A DNA stretch of 64,000 nucleotides, taken from the NCBI GenBank assembly GCA_033239525.1, contig BSYO01000026.1:3100001-3164000 (forward strand). The letters run 5' to 3'. The position numbers and the translations under genes are program-made. Every line of letters begins with the position of its first letter. Positions within the stretch are counted from its first letter, which is position 1. The DNA comes from Nepenthes gracilis (lineage: Eukaryota; Streptophyta; Magnoliopsida; Caryophyllales; Nepenthaceae). The notes beneath the pieces are model-generated. The model did no database searches and had not been told where the DNA came from. It saw only the letters and a program-made list of their open reading frames with translations. Shown one piece after another: positions 51,201-59,555 of the stretch.

Positions 51201-54200
51201 AAAACTAATAATCAAAACTCGAATTATATTTATTTTCACAGAATCAAAGGTCATACGCTAATACTCAAGATCCATAGATGAACCGTCATATATATAATCT
51301 TATAGATGTAATTGAACGCCACTTTCACTCACGGATGATAGGGTTGAACCTCAATAACCACTATAAAATATTTAGTGATACTATAATATACCACCCGCTG
51401 AACTATTACAATGGTTTGATTTTTACACATATGAAAACTCTACTCATTTATTTATATTTTTTATATTTTCTCATTCTAGAAAAAATATTCTTAACATAAT
51501 ATAGAGTTTTTCTTCAAATACATTAATTTTCTTATCATGAAGTGTTACAATTTACTATAGAAACTTAGTCATACTCAATTTAAAATATGTGATATCATAT
51601 TATGAGATTTTAAAATATGATTGCAGAAAAATCAGAAACATTGATAATATTTCAGCATTTTTAATTCAAATAATAAGCATGCAAGGACAATGTACTGAAT
51701 TTTCAGAATATGCAAGTATATTTTTAAAGGTTCAGAACATATTATAGCAAGATATATAAAATTCATTACATATGGAGTTATTAAATTATGAGTTTAACAA
51801 AAGTATATAGAAAAATTACAAGAAAATAACTTAAAATTTAAACTATATGAGTTAAGGATATGATTTTTTATAAATATCATAAAGAATGAGAGTGAAAATT
51901 CATACATGTGAAATTTAGACAATTAGTTACAAAAATATGTTATGTATGAGTATTTGAAATAAAAAATACTTATAGAAGTGAAAAAGGACCAACAATAAAG
52001 GAAGGAAAATTTAAAAAATACATGCATTAATTTTAAATTATCAAAAATCTAGTTTGAATTCATTTGAATTAAGTTTCTCTAATTTTATCTCTCTTTTCCT
52101 CTTCTTCTCTCTCAAAAGTCTATAGAAAATAATTGAAAATCAACCAGGTATCATATTTATAATATAGTAATGCTCGAGCGTTGGGCGGGTGCACGTCAAG
52201 TGCCATGGTCAAACACTGCAGCGCACAAGTGCCGTCTTTGATGCGCATCGAGCGTAAGCATTCTGCCACAGCATGCTTCAAGCATTCCTCGGACGTGCCT
52301 CGAGCACGTCTAATCTGGAATACGCATTCGAACTCTGTTCAGATATTAGTCAGGCGTGACTCTTCTACCCAGAACACGCATAGGCGCACGTCAAATGTCA
52401 ATCAGACATCTATTAACTTAATGTGATCCGACCAACTTTGACTTTTGACCTATATTTCTTTCTCATTTGACCTTAATTTAATTATTTTGACTTAATTAAT
52501 CATGACTGTAATAAAAATTCGAATTCATACCTAACAATAGTACTCCTATCTTTTTATAAATGTATTCAGTAGCTACACGACTTATTTATTAGTATAAAAA
52601 AGATTGAAAATGTAAAGAGAGATGTATGATTGAGGTGTACCTACTATGTGCTTCTGGGAGATCTTGTAAATTTTTAGAGATGAAACATTGCCCATAGTGG
52701 ATCCTTTATAATAAAATGAGATTATGACCCTCCTTTATAACTTGTGACGGTTGAATTTCATTAGTTAACTAAAGTTCACAAGTTGAAGGACTTGTCTAGA
52801 GCTCTTCCCCCATTTGCAATTGCACCTCATAATATGATTTCAGAAATTTTTTTTTTCTATTTCTAACGAGATTGAGACTTTAGAAACTCATGAAATAAAT
52901 CAATGAAGTTTTAATTTTGACTAAATTGATGTAGGCTAAAATTTATTTCTGTTGTATATTAGTTTATAATTTTAATATATAGCATCAAACATATAGTTGA
53001 TGGAGGTGTGTATTAAAAGTAGTAATGGCAAAGAATGAGAGATTTAAAATAAAATAATTTTAAGGACCATCCAATATTTTAATTTTATAATTCAAACCTA
53101 ACCTAAAGTTCTTCGGGTTGGACAAAACTTGATAATTTGAATGATACCTTAATCCAAATCGAACTAAAATATTTTCTATTTTTGCCAAATGATATAGTAA
53201 AAGAGGTTTGATAATATTAGGAAATAATATAATTAATTAATAAAATTATTGCTAGATGGGTATTTATATTATATTTATAGGTCGAGTTTGGGTTGAGCAT
53301 AGTAAGTCAACACCCGATTCGGGAGTTTTAAATTTTATCTAAATTTAAAACCCATTAAAGTAGGTAAAATTTTATCAGTTTTTATAATATATAAATGATT
53401 AATCATCCCTAAAGTCTATAATGCTAGAAATTTTAAGCACTTGACCACCCCTAATGTTGTAATTTCTATTCAATTATGAATTTAGTTCTGATATTAACAA
53501 TGCTTTTCATTGATCCTGTGACACAGCAAGAACTGGTGCTGTCTGACATTGAGTACTTGCAGAAGAGGGTAATATCTCTTCCACTGCCTACCCCCTTTTT
53601 TTTTTTTATACTTTAATGAGTGATTTAGTTATATAAAAATGTTTTAAAAAACAAAATAGCATAAAAAGAATTTTTTAAATATGAATATTTTAATAAATAT
53701 TTATTATTATTATTTTATAATTTTTCATGTAATTTAAACATAGAAAAATATTTCACTTTTTTCTCTCCTTTAATTTTTTTTAGAATCAAATATGCTGATT
53801 TTTTTAAAGACCTATTTAGTTCTATGAAAATTTATATATATATATAATACTTTACTATGTGTTAAATTATATGAAAAATAAGAAGAAAAATATAATAAAA
53901 ATATATATAATAGCATTTTATATAATTGAAGGAAGTAAATTTTTTTTTATTTTGGTTTACACTGCCTTTTTCTCATTATTTTTTTAAAAATTTATAACTA
54001 AATAAACCCTAAATAAACCAGAAAATATTTTTTTTTTTTAATTTATTGTTTACTTTTATTTGTTTTCATTGCTGATATACAGGAGATTGAACTTGAGCAT
54101 GAAAACTCCTATCTCCGAGCTAAGGTAATTTTACATTATTATTGAGAAAAGAAAAAAATTCAATCATTGACAATTTAGCAGGTGGTTTATTTTTGCATTA

Positions 54201-57200
54201 CTTATACAATTTACTTGAAAATTTAATTCAAGTAAATCTCTAACATAGATTTTGTTCATATTATAGTAATGAGATAATTTAAATCGAGCCGTATAAATTT
54301 TTAGAAATTTTCTTGAATTCTTGAATATTTTTAGAAATTTAGATAACCTTACTTTAAATTTTAGTATTATAAAAATGTTAAATATTCTATTATGAAAGTT
54401 AAAATTTTTATATATATAATAATAATAAATATCAAAAGAATCAAAATGCTCTATATAGAAAATAAATTTAAGAAATCGTTTGCCATATTTGATTGTTGCA
54501 TATTACTATTGATTATTTGACTGTGTTTCTACACATGTAATGAGCGACTCGTATTCAATATACTCAACACTGATATATCTTTTTCGTGAGATTGACCCTG
54601 ATTGTGGCTACCTAAGCCTGATCAATGTATGCAAACACGAACAATCACAATGACTCCCAAAATTTCTATGAATCATTATAATAAATAATCTTATAAATAA
54701 AATATTAGCAAAAATTATAAATATTTATCATATAAATAATAATAAAATATTAAAAGTCCATCATACATCATCAATTATAATAGGACACAACTCTTGAGAA
54801 CAATATCTCAAAACCTAATATGAGCTATTTGTTAGGATAGAATAAAAATTATATTTATATATTATTCTTAATAAAATTGTTTTTTTTCTATTTGATTGCT
54901 TCAATTGTAGGAAAAATAATTATAAAAAAAAGTATTATTTTTTTAAAATAAGTAATAAAAAAGCCAATTTTTCCTTGGTATTTTTTTTTTGGTTATCAAC
55001 GAATAACTATTTCATTCTATTTTTATATTTATCATTATCCCAAATTAGATTTGATCAAAATCAAATTCAAGTCATATATGGATCAAATTTAGATAAAAAT
55101 TTATAATTACCAAGTCGGGTTAGACCGAATCAGATGTTTTTGTAATTTAGATTCGGCCAATTTAGGTTAGGATATGAAATTTTTTTATTTTTAAGTATTT
55201 TTTATTTAAAAATTTAAAGTTTGATAAAAAAATAATTAAAAATATAAAATACTTCAAAAATCATAATATATAGATTCAAATAATATATAAATATATATTT
55301 AAATTAAAAATCTCTACATAAATTTATTAGTTATATGAAAATATAATCTATTGAATAAACTTGATATTTATTTAAAATAAAAAATATTCACAAAAAAATT
55401 TATAATTAGGTCGGGTCGACGTGGTTACTTTCAACTTTGATCATATCTATCCCTAAAAATAATATAATCTTAATTTCTTTAACATGTATGTTTATCATAC
55501 TGTTGTACCCTACAAAGTTTTTGATCAAAAGGCCAGACCAATTAAGTGACTCAATTTTGATCAAATTTATTCGAATATTCTAACATCTATTAGAACATTA
55601 TTTTTTAAATAAGAATAAAAGAGTTATTTTATAATTCATTGATTGTTCATTTGGCTATTACAATATTTTTAGTGCTAGAAAATTAATTTTTAATTTAATT
55701 TTAGCTATTTTAAATAACTAATCAAATAATTAAATATTAATTTTAAATGTTATTTATATCTTGTTTTATTCCATGAGAATAGTTATTCTATTTATATGTT
55801 ATTATATTCTAATAACCAAATTTAGCGGCAATGTTTATAAAAGTAAATAATTACTATCTCCAATCTAAAATATCTAAGTTTTGATATTCTTCTCATGTAA
55901 GTAACTCAGCTAAATTTGATCACCCGTTAACTTTATCTATTTGGTACTATTCTAAAGCCAAAAAATATGAGGGTAAACCAAAACGCATAACAAGTGATAT
56001 AATTAATAATATAATATAAACAATAATCATTTTGAATACATAATATTAATTCCTGCAAGGCAATAATAAAGATAGGTGGCTTAACAATACTCCATTCGAT
56101 ATTTTACCACTTGTTATAACCATGACTTAAGAGTATCTACAAAGAGCATAAAATCGATGAGTTCCACAAAACTCAAATATTATGAATACAATAAGAATTT
56201 TACTAAATTTGGATCTCAATAACAACATAGTTCTATTAAAATTATTTCAATTGAGGTTTTAACAATATGAGATATCACAATAATTTCATTAGATTTTATC
56301 TTGCATTGTAAACAATGGTCACATATTCATACTCCCAACTGCTGTATAACTACTATGAAGTAACCAACACTTGTAAGTTCGATATGCGATTAAATTCATA
56401 GTCTTTCGAGACTTTTTAACTGTAGGTGTACAAAATCTCAGCCAAATACTATACTAGAACCCTCAACTCTTTATATAAGTATTAGCTTAAGAGAATCATC
56501 AACTCTCTATATAAGAACCAGTCTCATAGATTCTCAACTTCCTGGACAAAGAATCTCTAACTCTCTGAATATGTCAAACGTAATGCCCTAGGTTGTGGTA
56601 TCATTTGATATCACACCATATGATGGACACGTGACTATGAGGCTCTATCTATGAAACATAGATCTCAATCCACTAAATATAAGATAGATGCCAGACGACT
56701 GTAAGCTATATGAGGATTTCATAGGTTTTATATTTTTTAATACTATAATATTTTTATATAATTTTTTTGTATCTAATCATAAAGTAAACAATAAAGTCAG
56801 AAAGTAAAAAACACAGTCATTTGTCAAATCAAAGGAAAGGCTAAACATGGATACCATACTTGAGTACGTTATACCCAATTATCTTATAATATAAATTAAA
56901 AAGTTAAGGCCCACAAACAATTGCCCTTTTTTCACCAAATGAAGACTATTCTTTCTTCTACACTCATTATATTAATTATTAGGTAAATCTAATGTATAAC
57001 AAATACCATCATTCAAATTATGTACAAGTACGTAGAGAGATCATTTTTAGCCTCTAAATATATATCCAACCATTTTGACGTGTATAAGTACATAATTGGT
57101 ATTTTCTTCATATTTTAGAGGCACATGGCGATCTAAATCAAATATGGTATAAAATTATTTATTTACATTCATAGCCAAATTACCATTTTGTCCTTACTTA

Positions 57201-59555
57201 TCACTATGGTCTTTCGCCACAAGGTATTTTGGTCGATTCTCTAGTTGTACCAACATAAGTTACTCCACTCATTAGAGGGCATATAGATCTAGATAAAACT
57301 ATAATATAGGCATGTAAAATAACATTGTTACACTTTATTAAAACTCCTAAGCCCACATCGTAAGAGATTTTTGGTCCCACTTTATAGATTCACTCATAAA
57401 TATTATTTCAAATATCAAGAGGCTTATAATTCCAAACATATTAAGAGATAAGTATGCAAGAATATTATCTAGCACCCTAACATGTAACAACAAGCCACGG
57501 ATAAAGAAAAATTCTTGTTCAAATTGCTAGATCAATGAATATAAGATACTCTAAATATTATGAGACTTACATACCTCCATCATAAGACAATATAAGCATG
57601 TAAAATTCACATTTTACTCTTAGTATGCTCTCTTTAAGGCTATGGCTAACCTATCTTCATGCCATGATAATTTTCACTTGGACTATTAATTCAAGATCTC
57701 ACTTTCTTATACTTTAAACATATAAATCTATCAAAGTTACTTAAAGGCCATTCAGCCACCTACTAAAATATGACATAATATGGATTAGGAGTTGAAAAAG
57801 GTTCCGTAATATCAAGATAGGAGGCTTAAAAGTCAGGGTTTTAAAGAGGGATAAGAAATGAGTTAAATGAATTATCTTTTAGCATATAGATAGATTTTCT
57901 CAAGGAGTCTAAATTGAAGATCTTAAAATGGATGCAAAACATTCCATCTAATATTTTAGAACCAACTTTAGTAGATAAAAAAAATCCAATTAGAAGAAAT
58001 ATAATGATTGTTAAAGCACGATAGAATTTTTACTTACCATAGTTTTCCTCCATCAAATGATCAAAGTGAGCACAAATGGCTTTCAAAATCTAAACAAGCA
58101 TGACTTTCTCTTCATAAGGAAGTTATGAAACTTGGTCTCCTACTTCTCCCATGGATGGCATGGCACGAAAGACCTCTTAGATTTTCCTAACACTTGATTT
58201 TTCACTCTCATAGCACAAGGGGCAAGGCTGCCATTTTTCTCATTTTTTCCTCTCTAAGTGGCTGAAATAATGAGAGAAATTAGGTTTAGCCAAACTCATA
58301 AGGGGCAGCTACTTCACTGACAAAAGTTGGAGAAAAAATAAGTGAGGATTCCATTCCAAAGGGGGGCCAGACAATTCAGCAATTTTGGCTAATCAAGGAT
58401 TATTTTCTAAGTTAAAATGAAGCAATAAAGGGATAGGGAGGAAGCTGAACACTCTTCCAAAGCTGTCAGGGAAGATTAGGATTAAAATTAGTGTTTTTCA
58501 TTTGGTTTTCAAGGGGGCCGGGCATAATAAGTTGCTGCAGTCAACATGGATTATTTCCTAAACTAAATTGTAGTCAAATAATGCAAGAGAGGAGGCTGAG
58601 TGAGGAGAAAAAGGGTGTGCCTTAATAGAGGAGAATTAGGTCAAAATTAGGGTTTTGGCTCTTAGAATTTTTCCTATCCCAGTTTTTACATTATGGCACA
58701 TTAATTTAATTCATTTAAAATCATATCAAAATATATTTAACATATTTAAAATAAATTCTAATTAATATAATAATATACAGAAAATAACATTTACTACTAG
58801 TGTATATTACCAAAATATCCTTCAAATGATTTCTCAAGTCAAACTAATATAGAATCTTTAAAAAGTTAATTTAGACCTTTATACAAACTTTTGACTTCAA
58901 AAGTATCATCTGCATCATATTTTTATAACTAATAATCTCACTCGATTAAGAATCTGATTAACCCGAGTTTGAAACATTGTAGTATTACACGAATATTTAA
59001 GTGTTTTCAATGGTTAATATGATTAGTAACACTTCACACATTATGCCGTCAAATGAAAATCAAAGGCCCAACTTTTTAGAATTTTTTTGCTTTTTTTATT
59101 TAAAATATTTTTGGATGCTAAAAATTTCTAAATTGCTAAGAATTTATTGTGTCTTAACCTAAAAATTATCTTAAGTTAATCGTTTAGATATTATAATATT
59201 TTTTACATGTAAAATTCTCATCAGTAATAAGATTGCAAACAAACGGAACAAATAGATAACTCCTCAGAATACTGTTTTATTAGTTACATCTACTCCTATG
59301 CTTAACTCTTATTAATGGAAAATAGTGATAATATAAATTCAGATAGCTGATTTAGAGAGGATGCAGCAACTTAATATTGAGGAAGCGGCAGCTGCTGCCG
59401 CCGCTGCTGCCACCGCCGCAGGAGGGCAAGAGATGAATACGATCAGCAGTAATAACTTTGTGGCTGCTCGTGACTTGCTTGCACAAAGCATGATGGATGT
59501 GAGCTCTACGTCTGCATATGCTTATGCAGACAAGAAGTTTCTCCACCTTGGGTAA
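16974..59555 (+). CDS. AGL11: AGL11/SEEDSTICK-like MIKC MADS-box transcription factor (7 coding exons, 238 aa)
   Basis: Exons 16974-17155, 19860-19935, 29155-29216, 29713-29812, 53527-53568, 54083-54124 and 59343-59555 join in frame. The sizes 182, 62, 100, 42 and 42 bp are the conserved AG-clade pattern. The order is MADS domain (residues 1-60), I region ([12 protein letters not shown]), K domain ([33 protein letters not shown]) and a C domain ending [13 protein letters not shown] together with the DKK-LHLG tail marks the D lineage (SEEDSTICK/AGL11), which specifies ovule identity and seed-coat and abscission traits as a nuclear DNA-binding dimer on CArG boxes. Oddities are DVE in place of the usual DAE in the MADS domain, FSNSN instead of YSNNS, an I region about two residues short, and a nine-alanine run in the C domain. 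Introns of 9.2, 23.7 and 5.2 kb hold retrotransposons. All splice sites are GT..AG and no stop interrupts the frame. Confidence 0.9.
17166..17225 (+). repeat. Pyrimidine-rich (CTTCTT)n/(TTCCAT)n low-complexity run
   Basis: Directly after the first coding-exon donor comes a CTT-rich run followed by about five TTCCAT-type units. The complementary reading gives artificial Lys/Trp/Glu/Met-rich open frames that are not genes. Confidence 0.85.
17985..18170. repeat. GGT/GGC/GAT-rich trinucleotide island in intron 2
   Basis: A roughly 185-bp stretch of degenerate GGTGGC, GATGGTGG and GGCGG units in otherwise AT-rich intron. It is open in several frames but gives only low-complexity peptides (His/Thr-rich on -), so it is read as a decayed microsatellite. 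Confidence 0.6.
18763..18963. mobile_element. Palindromic MITE-like element
   Basis: The left end begins ATGTGGGGTGCTGTGATGC. The right end read in reverse begins ATGTGCGATGCCGTATGG, and similarity continues inward on both arms to an A/T-rich centre near 18868. This gives a roughly 200-bp imperfect hairpin. No clear target-site duplication is seen, so the superfamily is undetermined. Confidence 0.45.
19860..19935 (+). CDS. AGL11: MADS exon 2: intervening (I) region
   Basis: A 76-bp exon between ACACAG and GTAAGT, with its first base completing the split codon. It encodes [20 protein letters not shown] and then EINAQ. AGL11 proteins usually carry about two more residues before EINAQ, and the exon is correspondingly short. 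It lies 2.7 kb from exon 1. Confidence 0.92.
20930..21415. other. GC-rich foreign-looking block in intron 3, possibly organelle-derived
   Basis: Base composition jumps here: 21061-21120 is 50 percent G+C by count, while the flanking intron is far more AT-rich. The minus strand carries a 112-codon open frame (21412-21074) rich in Arg and Pro, unlike the low-complexity frames around it. The texture, with GATCTATC/GATAGA repeats and unbiased bases, recalls plastid or mitochondrial intergenic DNA inserted in the nucleus. I could not assign it to a specific organelle gene. It could also be part of an unrecognised transposon. Confidence 0.35.
21416..23896. other. Intron 3 AT-rich sequence with LTR-like fragments
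   Basis: No gene is seen. Two pyrimidine-rich stretches followed by AT-rich text (near 22330-22400 and 23850-23890) resemble the CTCTCTTTTCCTCTTC region of the gypsy LTRs at 47330 and 52090. Parts of 22640-23890 may therefore be an eroded LTR. Boundaries could not be set. Confidence 0.3.
23897..24688 (+). mobile_element. Probable solo LTR, copia-like, with 50-bp U3 tandem repeats
   Basis: It begins TGTTATAGG and ends GGTTCTAACA, giving TGTTA/TAACA inverted ends. It contains four 50-bp repeats (24024-24223), then GGATAAAAACATGG and GTTAGGGTTT as in a promoter, and the copia-type text GTTTTCCACGCAAAAATC. The flanks TGCTG and CTCTG share only three of five bases, so the target-site duplication is weak. 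No primer-binding site follows, supporting a solo LTR or fragment. Confidence 0.5.
24024..24223 (+). repeat. Tandem repeat, four 50-bp units (plus a partial upstream unit)
   Basis: Units start at 24024, 24074, 24124 and 24174, each with G[CT]GCCATTTCTAGAAG-like text followed by CGCTTGAG words; a fifth, weaker unit precedes them. The spacing is exact although the units have diverged, and they are GC-rich against an AT-rich background. The period has no spacer/repeat alternation, so it is not CRISPR-like. Confidence 0.85.
24689..26622. other. Intron 3 sequence, nothing recognised
   Basis: Mixed-composition intron sequence. Parts (25880-26340) are moderately GC-rich and may belong to an eroded element interrupted by the solo LTR that follows, since similar text resumes at 27540-27690. 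No coding motif was identified. Confidence 0.3.
26623..27429 (-). mobile_element. Solo LTR, same family as 9097-9892
   Basis: It starts TGTAAGGA, ends ATCTTAACA, and is 807 bp against 796 bp for the other copy. The two share the ACAATTTTACGTG block near the left, AAACTATG-type text, CGGCCAA-rich GC-rich repeats in the middle, and CATA-GGAG-AATCCATA near the right end. No convincing target-site duplication is visible (CCCCT and CTTTT). Confidence 0.6.
27138..27290. repeat. Degenerate tandem repeat of about 20-23 bp (TCCGGCCAA-T-TTTCACT)
   Basis: At least five units of the form CACTCCGGCCAATATTT recur across this stretch inside the solo LTR. The related LTR at 9097-9892 also has a CGGCC-rich middle. 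Confidence 0.7.
27430..29154. other. Intron 3 right end, AT-rich, nothing recognised
   Basis: No coding or element signal beyond the moderately GC-rich text at 27540-27690. The region ends in the acceptor TTTTGCAG of MADS exon 3. Confidence 0.4.
29155..29216 (+). CDS. AGL11: MADS exon 3: start of K domain
   Basis: A 62-bp exon after TTTTGCAG, ending AACAG|GTGCTC. It encodes [20 protein letters not shown] plus a split Arg codon, the diagnostic D-lineage K1 segment. A (TC)n run (29231-29262) lies in the short intron right after it. It is separated from exon 2 by a 9.2-kb intron. Confidence 0.95.
29231..29262 (+). repeat. (TC)n microsatellite in intron 4
   Basis: About 16 TC units lie within 15-50 bp of the exon 3 donor. 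A second long CT tract of the same gene lies at 15331-15362. Confidence 0.9.
29713..29812 (+). CDS. AGL11: MADS exon 4: K domain core
   Basis: A 100-bp exon after TTCTACAG, ending AAGAAG|GTATTT. It encodes [20 protein letters not shown] and [13 protein letters not shown], the second amphipathic helix of the K domain, which drives dimer and tetramer formation. GSARIRSKK replaces the more usual GITRIRSKK. Confidence 0.95.
29813..31640. other. Left part of MADS intron 5, AT-rich, no gene
   Basis: Extremely AT-rich sequence. The short open frames at 30294-30632 are low-complexity Ile/Lys/Asn-rich and unsupported. A pyrimidine tract at 31390-31460 resembles the leader or LTR text of the gypsy element further right, but no LTR of the copia element that follows could be delimited. 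Confidence 0.4.
31690..32430 (+). pseudogene. Ty1/copia element, gag and protease start (decayed, left half)
   Basis: Plus-strand frames match copia gag despite stops. [18 protein letters not shown] lies at about 31723-31776. [20 protein letters not shown] and VESSSYK lie in the 31861-32094 open frame. Next come a zinc-knuckle relic ([10 protein letters not shown]) and then the start of the protease region ([15 protein letters not shown]), ending exactly at 32430. The frame is cut there by the insertion of a large LTR element and resumes at 45158. Gag packages the RNA and protease processes the polyprotein; neither can be made here because of stops and frameshifts. Confidence 0.75.
34382..34534. 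repeat. Three 51-bp tandem units in the copia LTR (left copy)
   Basis: Units start at 34382, 34433 and 34484, with a partial unit at 34535. Each holds GCGAGCGGG..CATTCTGGATTTTCG-CTCGAGCGGG-ATCGAGCGCC. The same array occurs in the right LTR at about 37798-37950. On the minus strand the array lies upstream of the TATA-like TCTATAAATA, that is in U3. Confidence 0.9.
35147..36886 (-). pseudogene. Copia gag with UBN2-like region and two CCHC zinc knuckles, two stops
   Basis: Read from 36886 leftward, the first segment (36886-36599) has the gag N-terminal region ([11 protein letters not shown]...[48 protein letters not shown]), typical of SIRE-type gag. A stop near 36599, and another just before 36424, break the frame. 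Between them lie [16 protein letters not shown] and [19 protein letters not shown]. The long open part 36424-35147 (425 codons) has [14 protein letters not shown] and [14 protein letters not shown] zinc knuckles with a coiled-coil-like Leu/Glu/Lys region between. It ends shortly after QIWVKKSEL, the point where protease normally begins in relatives, so pol has been cleanly lost. Gag would form particles and bind RNA if expressed; the stops argue against a full product. Confidence 0.85.
37002..38094 (-). repeat. Right LTR (5' LTR) of the gag-only copia element
   Basis: A direct repeat of 33576-34677 including the 51-bp tandem array. The minus-strand start TGTTAGAG and end GCTTTTTCA are intact, and a TCTATAAATACATG promoter-like block is kept (complement near 37665-37690). 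Confidence 0.9.
39482..42660 (-). other. Internal domain of the LARD-like element, non-coding
   Basis: About 3.2 kb between the purine tract and the primer-binding site. Only short open frames occur (for example minus 40508-40723 and 40762-40998), and none resembles gag or pol. The base composition is more even than in the flanks. In LARDs of grasses such interiors are conserved structured RNA; whether that holds here cannot be seen from one copy. Confidence 0.6.
42661..45157 (-). repeat. Right LTR (5' LTR) of the LARD-like element
   Basis: It matches the left LTR from end to end. The first 60 bases differ from 32431-32490 at 11 positions, 10 of them transitions. Its left end TATG is a mutated TG and its right end is TTACA. 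It contains an ATT microsatellite (44947-44968) also present, longer, in the left LTR (39251-39285). At about 43799-43808 it shows the uninterrupted site (TCACATTATAG) that is split by the nested copia in the left LTR. Confidence 0.85.
45158..47220 (+). pseudogene. Ty1/copia element, protease to reverse transcriptase (decayed, right half)
   Basis: This continues the element cut at 32430. It opens with the rest of the protease region ([23 protein letters not shown]). The gag-pre-integrase domain follows ([31 protein letters not shown]; frame 45318-45506). Then comes an integrase-like part (45530-45900) and the reverse transcriptase, with [20 protein letters not shown] at about 46720-46790 and the catalytic YVDDILL at about 46984-47004. 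Multiple stops and frame changes make it non-coding. RNase H and the right LTR are missing; similarity stops near 47220, where gypsy LTR sequence begins. Confidence 0.8.
47877..49260 (-). pseudogene. Gypsy integrase with C-terminal region (decayed)
   Basis: From right to left on - these appear: the H-x-H part ([18 protein letters not shown]), the C-x2-C part (YVERCLIC), then [24 protein letters not shown]-like text, [20 protein letters not shown] with a catalytic Asp region, and KFSTNL. The C-terminal block ends in the 78-codon open frame 48113-47877 ([35 protein letters not shown]), the classic gypsy integrase tail. Many stops and frame changes are present. The family role is insertion of cDNA into the host chromosome. 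Confidence 0.8.
49330..50190 (-). pseudogene. Gypsy gag remnant
   Basis: Minus-strand frames match the retrotransposon gag domain: [20 protein letters not shown], then [20 protein letters not shown] and [10 protein letters not shown] (about 50150-49980), a [13 protein letters not shown] stretch near 49800, and [11 protein letters not shown] near 49330, which in relatives stands just before protease. The next recognisable sequence is the RNase H/integrase junction, so about 2 kb of pol is missing. Stops and frameshifts make it inactive. Confidence 0.7.
50403..52536 (-). repeat. Right LTR (5' LTR) of the gypsy element
   Basis: Bounded by the primer-binding-site side TTTGTCGCATCCC and the outer end CCTAACA at 52536, giving 2134 bp. 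Its outer 0.5 kb matches 47240-47786. The GC-rich block (52165-52430) lies in an otherwise AT-rich LTR. The outer flank ATAGT has no matching partner on the left, as expected if that side was deleted. Confidence 0.7.
52537..53526. other. Right end of MADS intron 5, AT-rich, no gene
   Basis: No further element or coding signal was found. The region ends in the acceptor GACACAG of exon 5. Confidence 0.4.
53527..53568 (+). CDS. AGL11: MADS exon 5: K domain helix
   Basis: A 42-bp exon between GACACAG and GTAATA, encoding [14 protein letters not shown]. The family form is HE-LL-EIEYLQKR. It lies after a 23.7-kb intron filled with nested retrotransposons, yet its length, phase and sequence are conserved. 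Confidence 0.93.
54083..54124 (+). CDS. AGL11: MADS exon 6: end of K domain
   Basis: A 42-bp exon between GATATACAG and GTAATT, encoding [14 protein letters not shown], the standard clade segment at the K/C boundary. Confidence 0.93.
54125..55849. other. MADS intron 7, left part, AT-rich
   Basis: No gene, RNA or element signal was recognised. Long A/T runs and scattered text only. Confidence 0.4.
55850..58989 (-). repeat. LTR-like remnant in MADS intron 7
   Basis: The right end TAGTATTACA read on - begins TGTAATACTACAATG, like the LARD LTR start TGTAATATTC. The interior has the composition and words of large gypsy-type LTRs (GGGGGCCGGGC, TTAGGGTTTTGG at 58650; TATCACACCATATGATGGACAC at about 56620). 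No coding region or partner LTR is present, and the left boundary is uncertain. A solo LTR about 2-3 kb long is the best reading. Confidence 0.45.
59343..59555 (+). CDS. AGL11: MADS exon 7: C-terminal domain with poly-alanine run and AG motif II
   Basis: The exon starts after AAATTCAG with [12 protein letters not shown] run of nine Ala codons (59385-59411), then Thr-Ala-Ala-Gly-Gly, lies where relatives have a short linker before AG motif I. Motif I is only loosely kept ([11 protein letters not shown]). The end DKKFLHLG followed by TAA (59553-59555) matches AG motif II. The stop sits inside GGGTAAGT, a good donor consensus, so an intron splitting the last codon, as in some AG-clade genes, cannot be excluded. 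Confidence 0.85.
   Translation: MADLERMQQLNIEEAAAAAAAAATAAGGQEMNTISSNNFVAARDLLAQSMMDVSSTSAYAYADKKFLHLG

Larger units (their letters stand above)
47240..52536 (-). mobile_element. Ty3/gypsy element, internally deleted, with truncated 3' LTR
   Basis: The right LTR (50403-52536, TG..AACA) and a shorter left LTR copy (about 47240-47786) share the CTCTCTTTTCCTCTTC run, a GC-rich GCTCGAG/AGCGC block and the closing AATTAATCAT..ATAAAAATT. On -, the primer-binding site is TAGTATCAGAG (complement of 50385-50395, one transition from consensus). A GGGAAGAAA purine tract (complement of 47787-47795) precedes the 3' LTR. The interior encodes gag and integrase remnants but lacks protease, reverse transcriptase and RNase H. 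The motif style recalls the Tekay/Del lineage. The left LTR lacks about 1.6 kb of its outer end and abuts the broken copia element. Confidence 0.8.
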
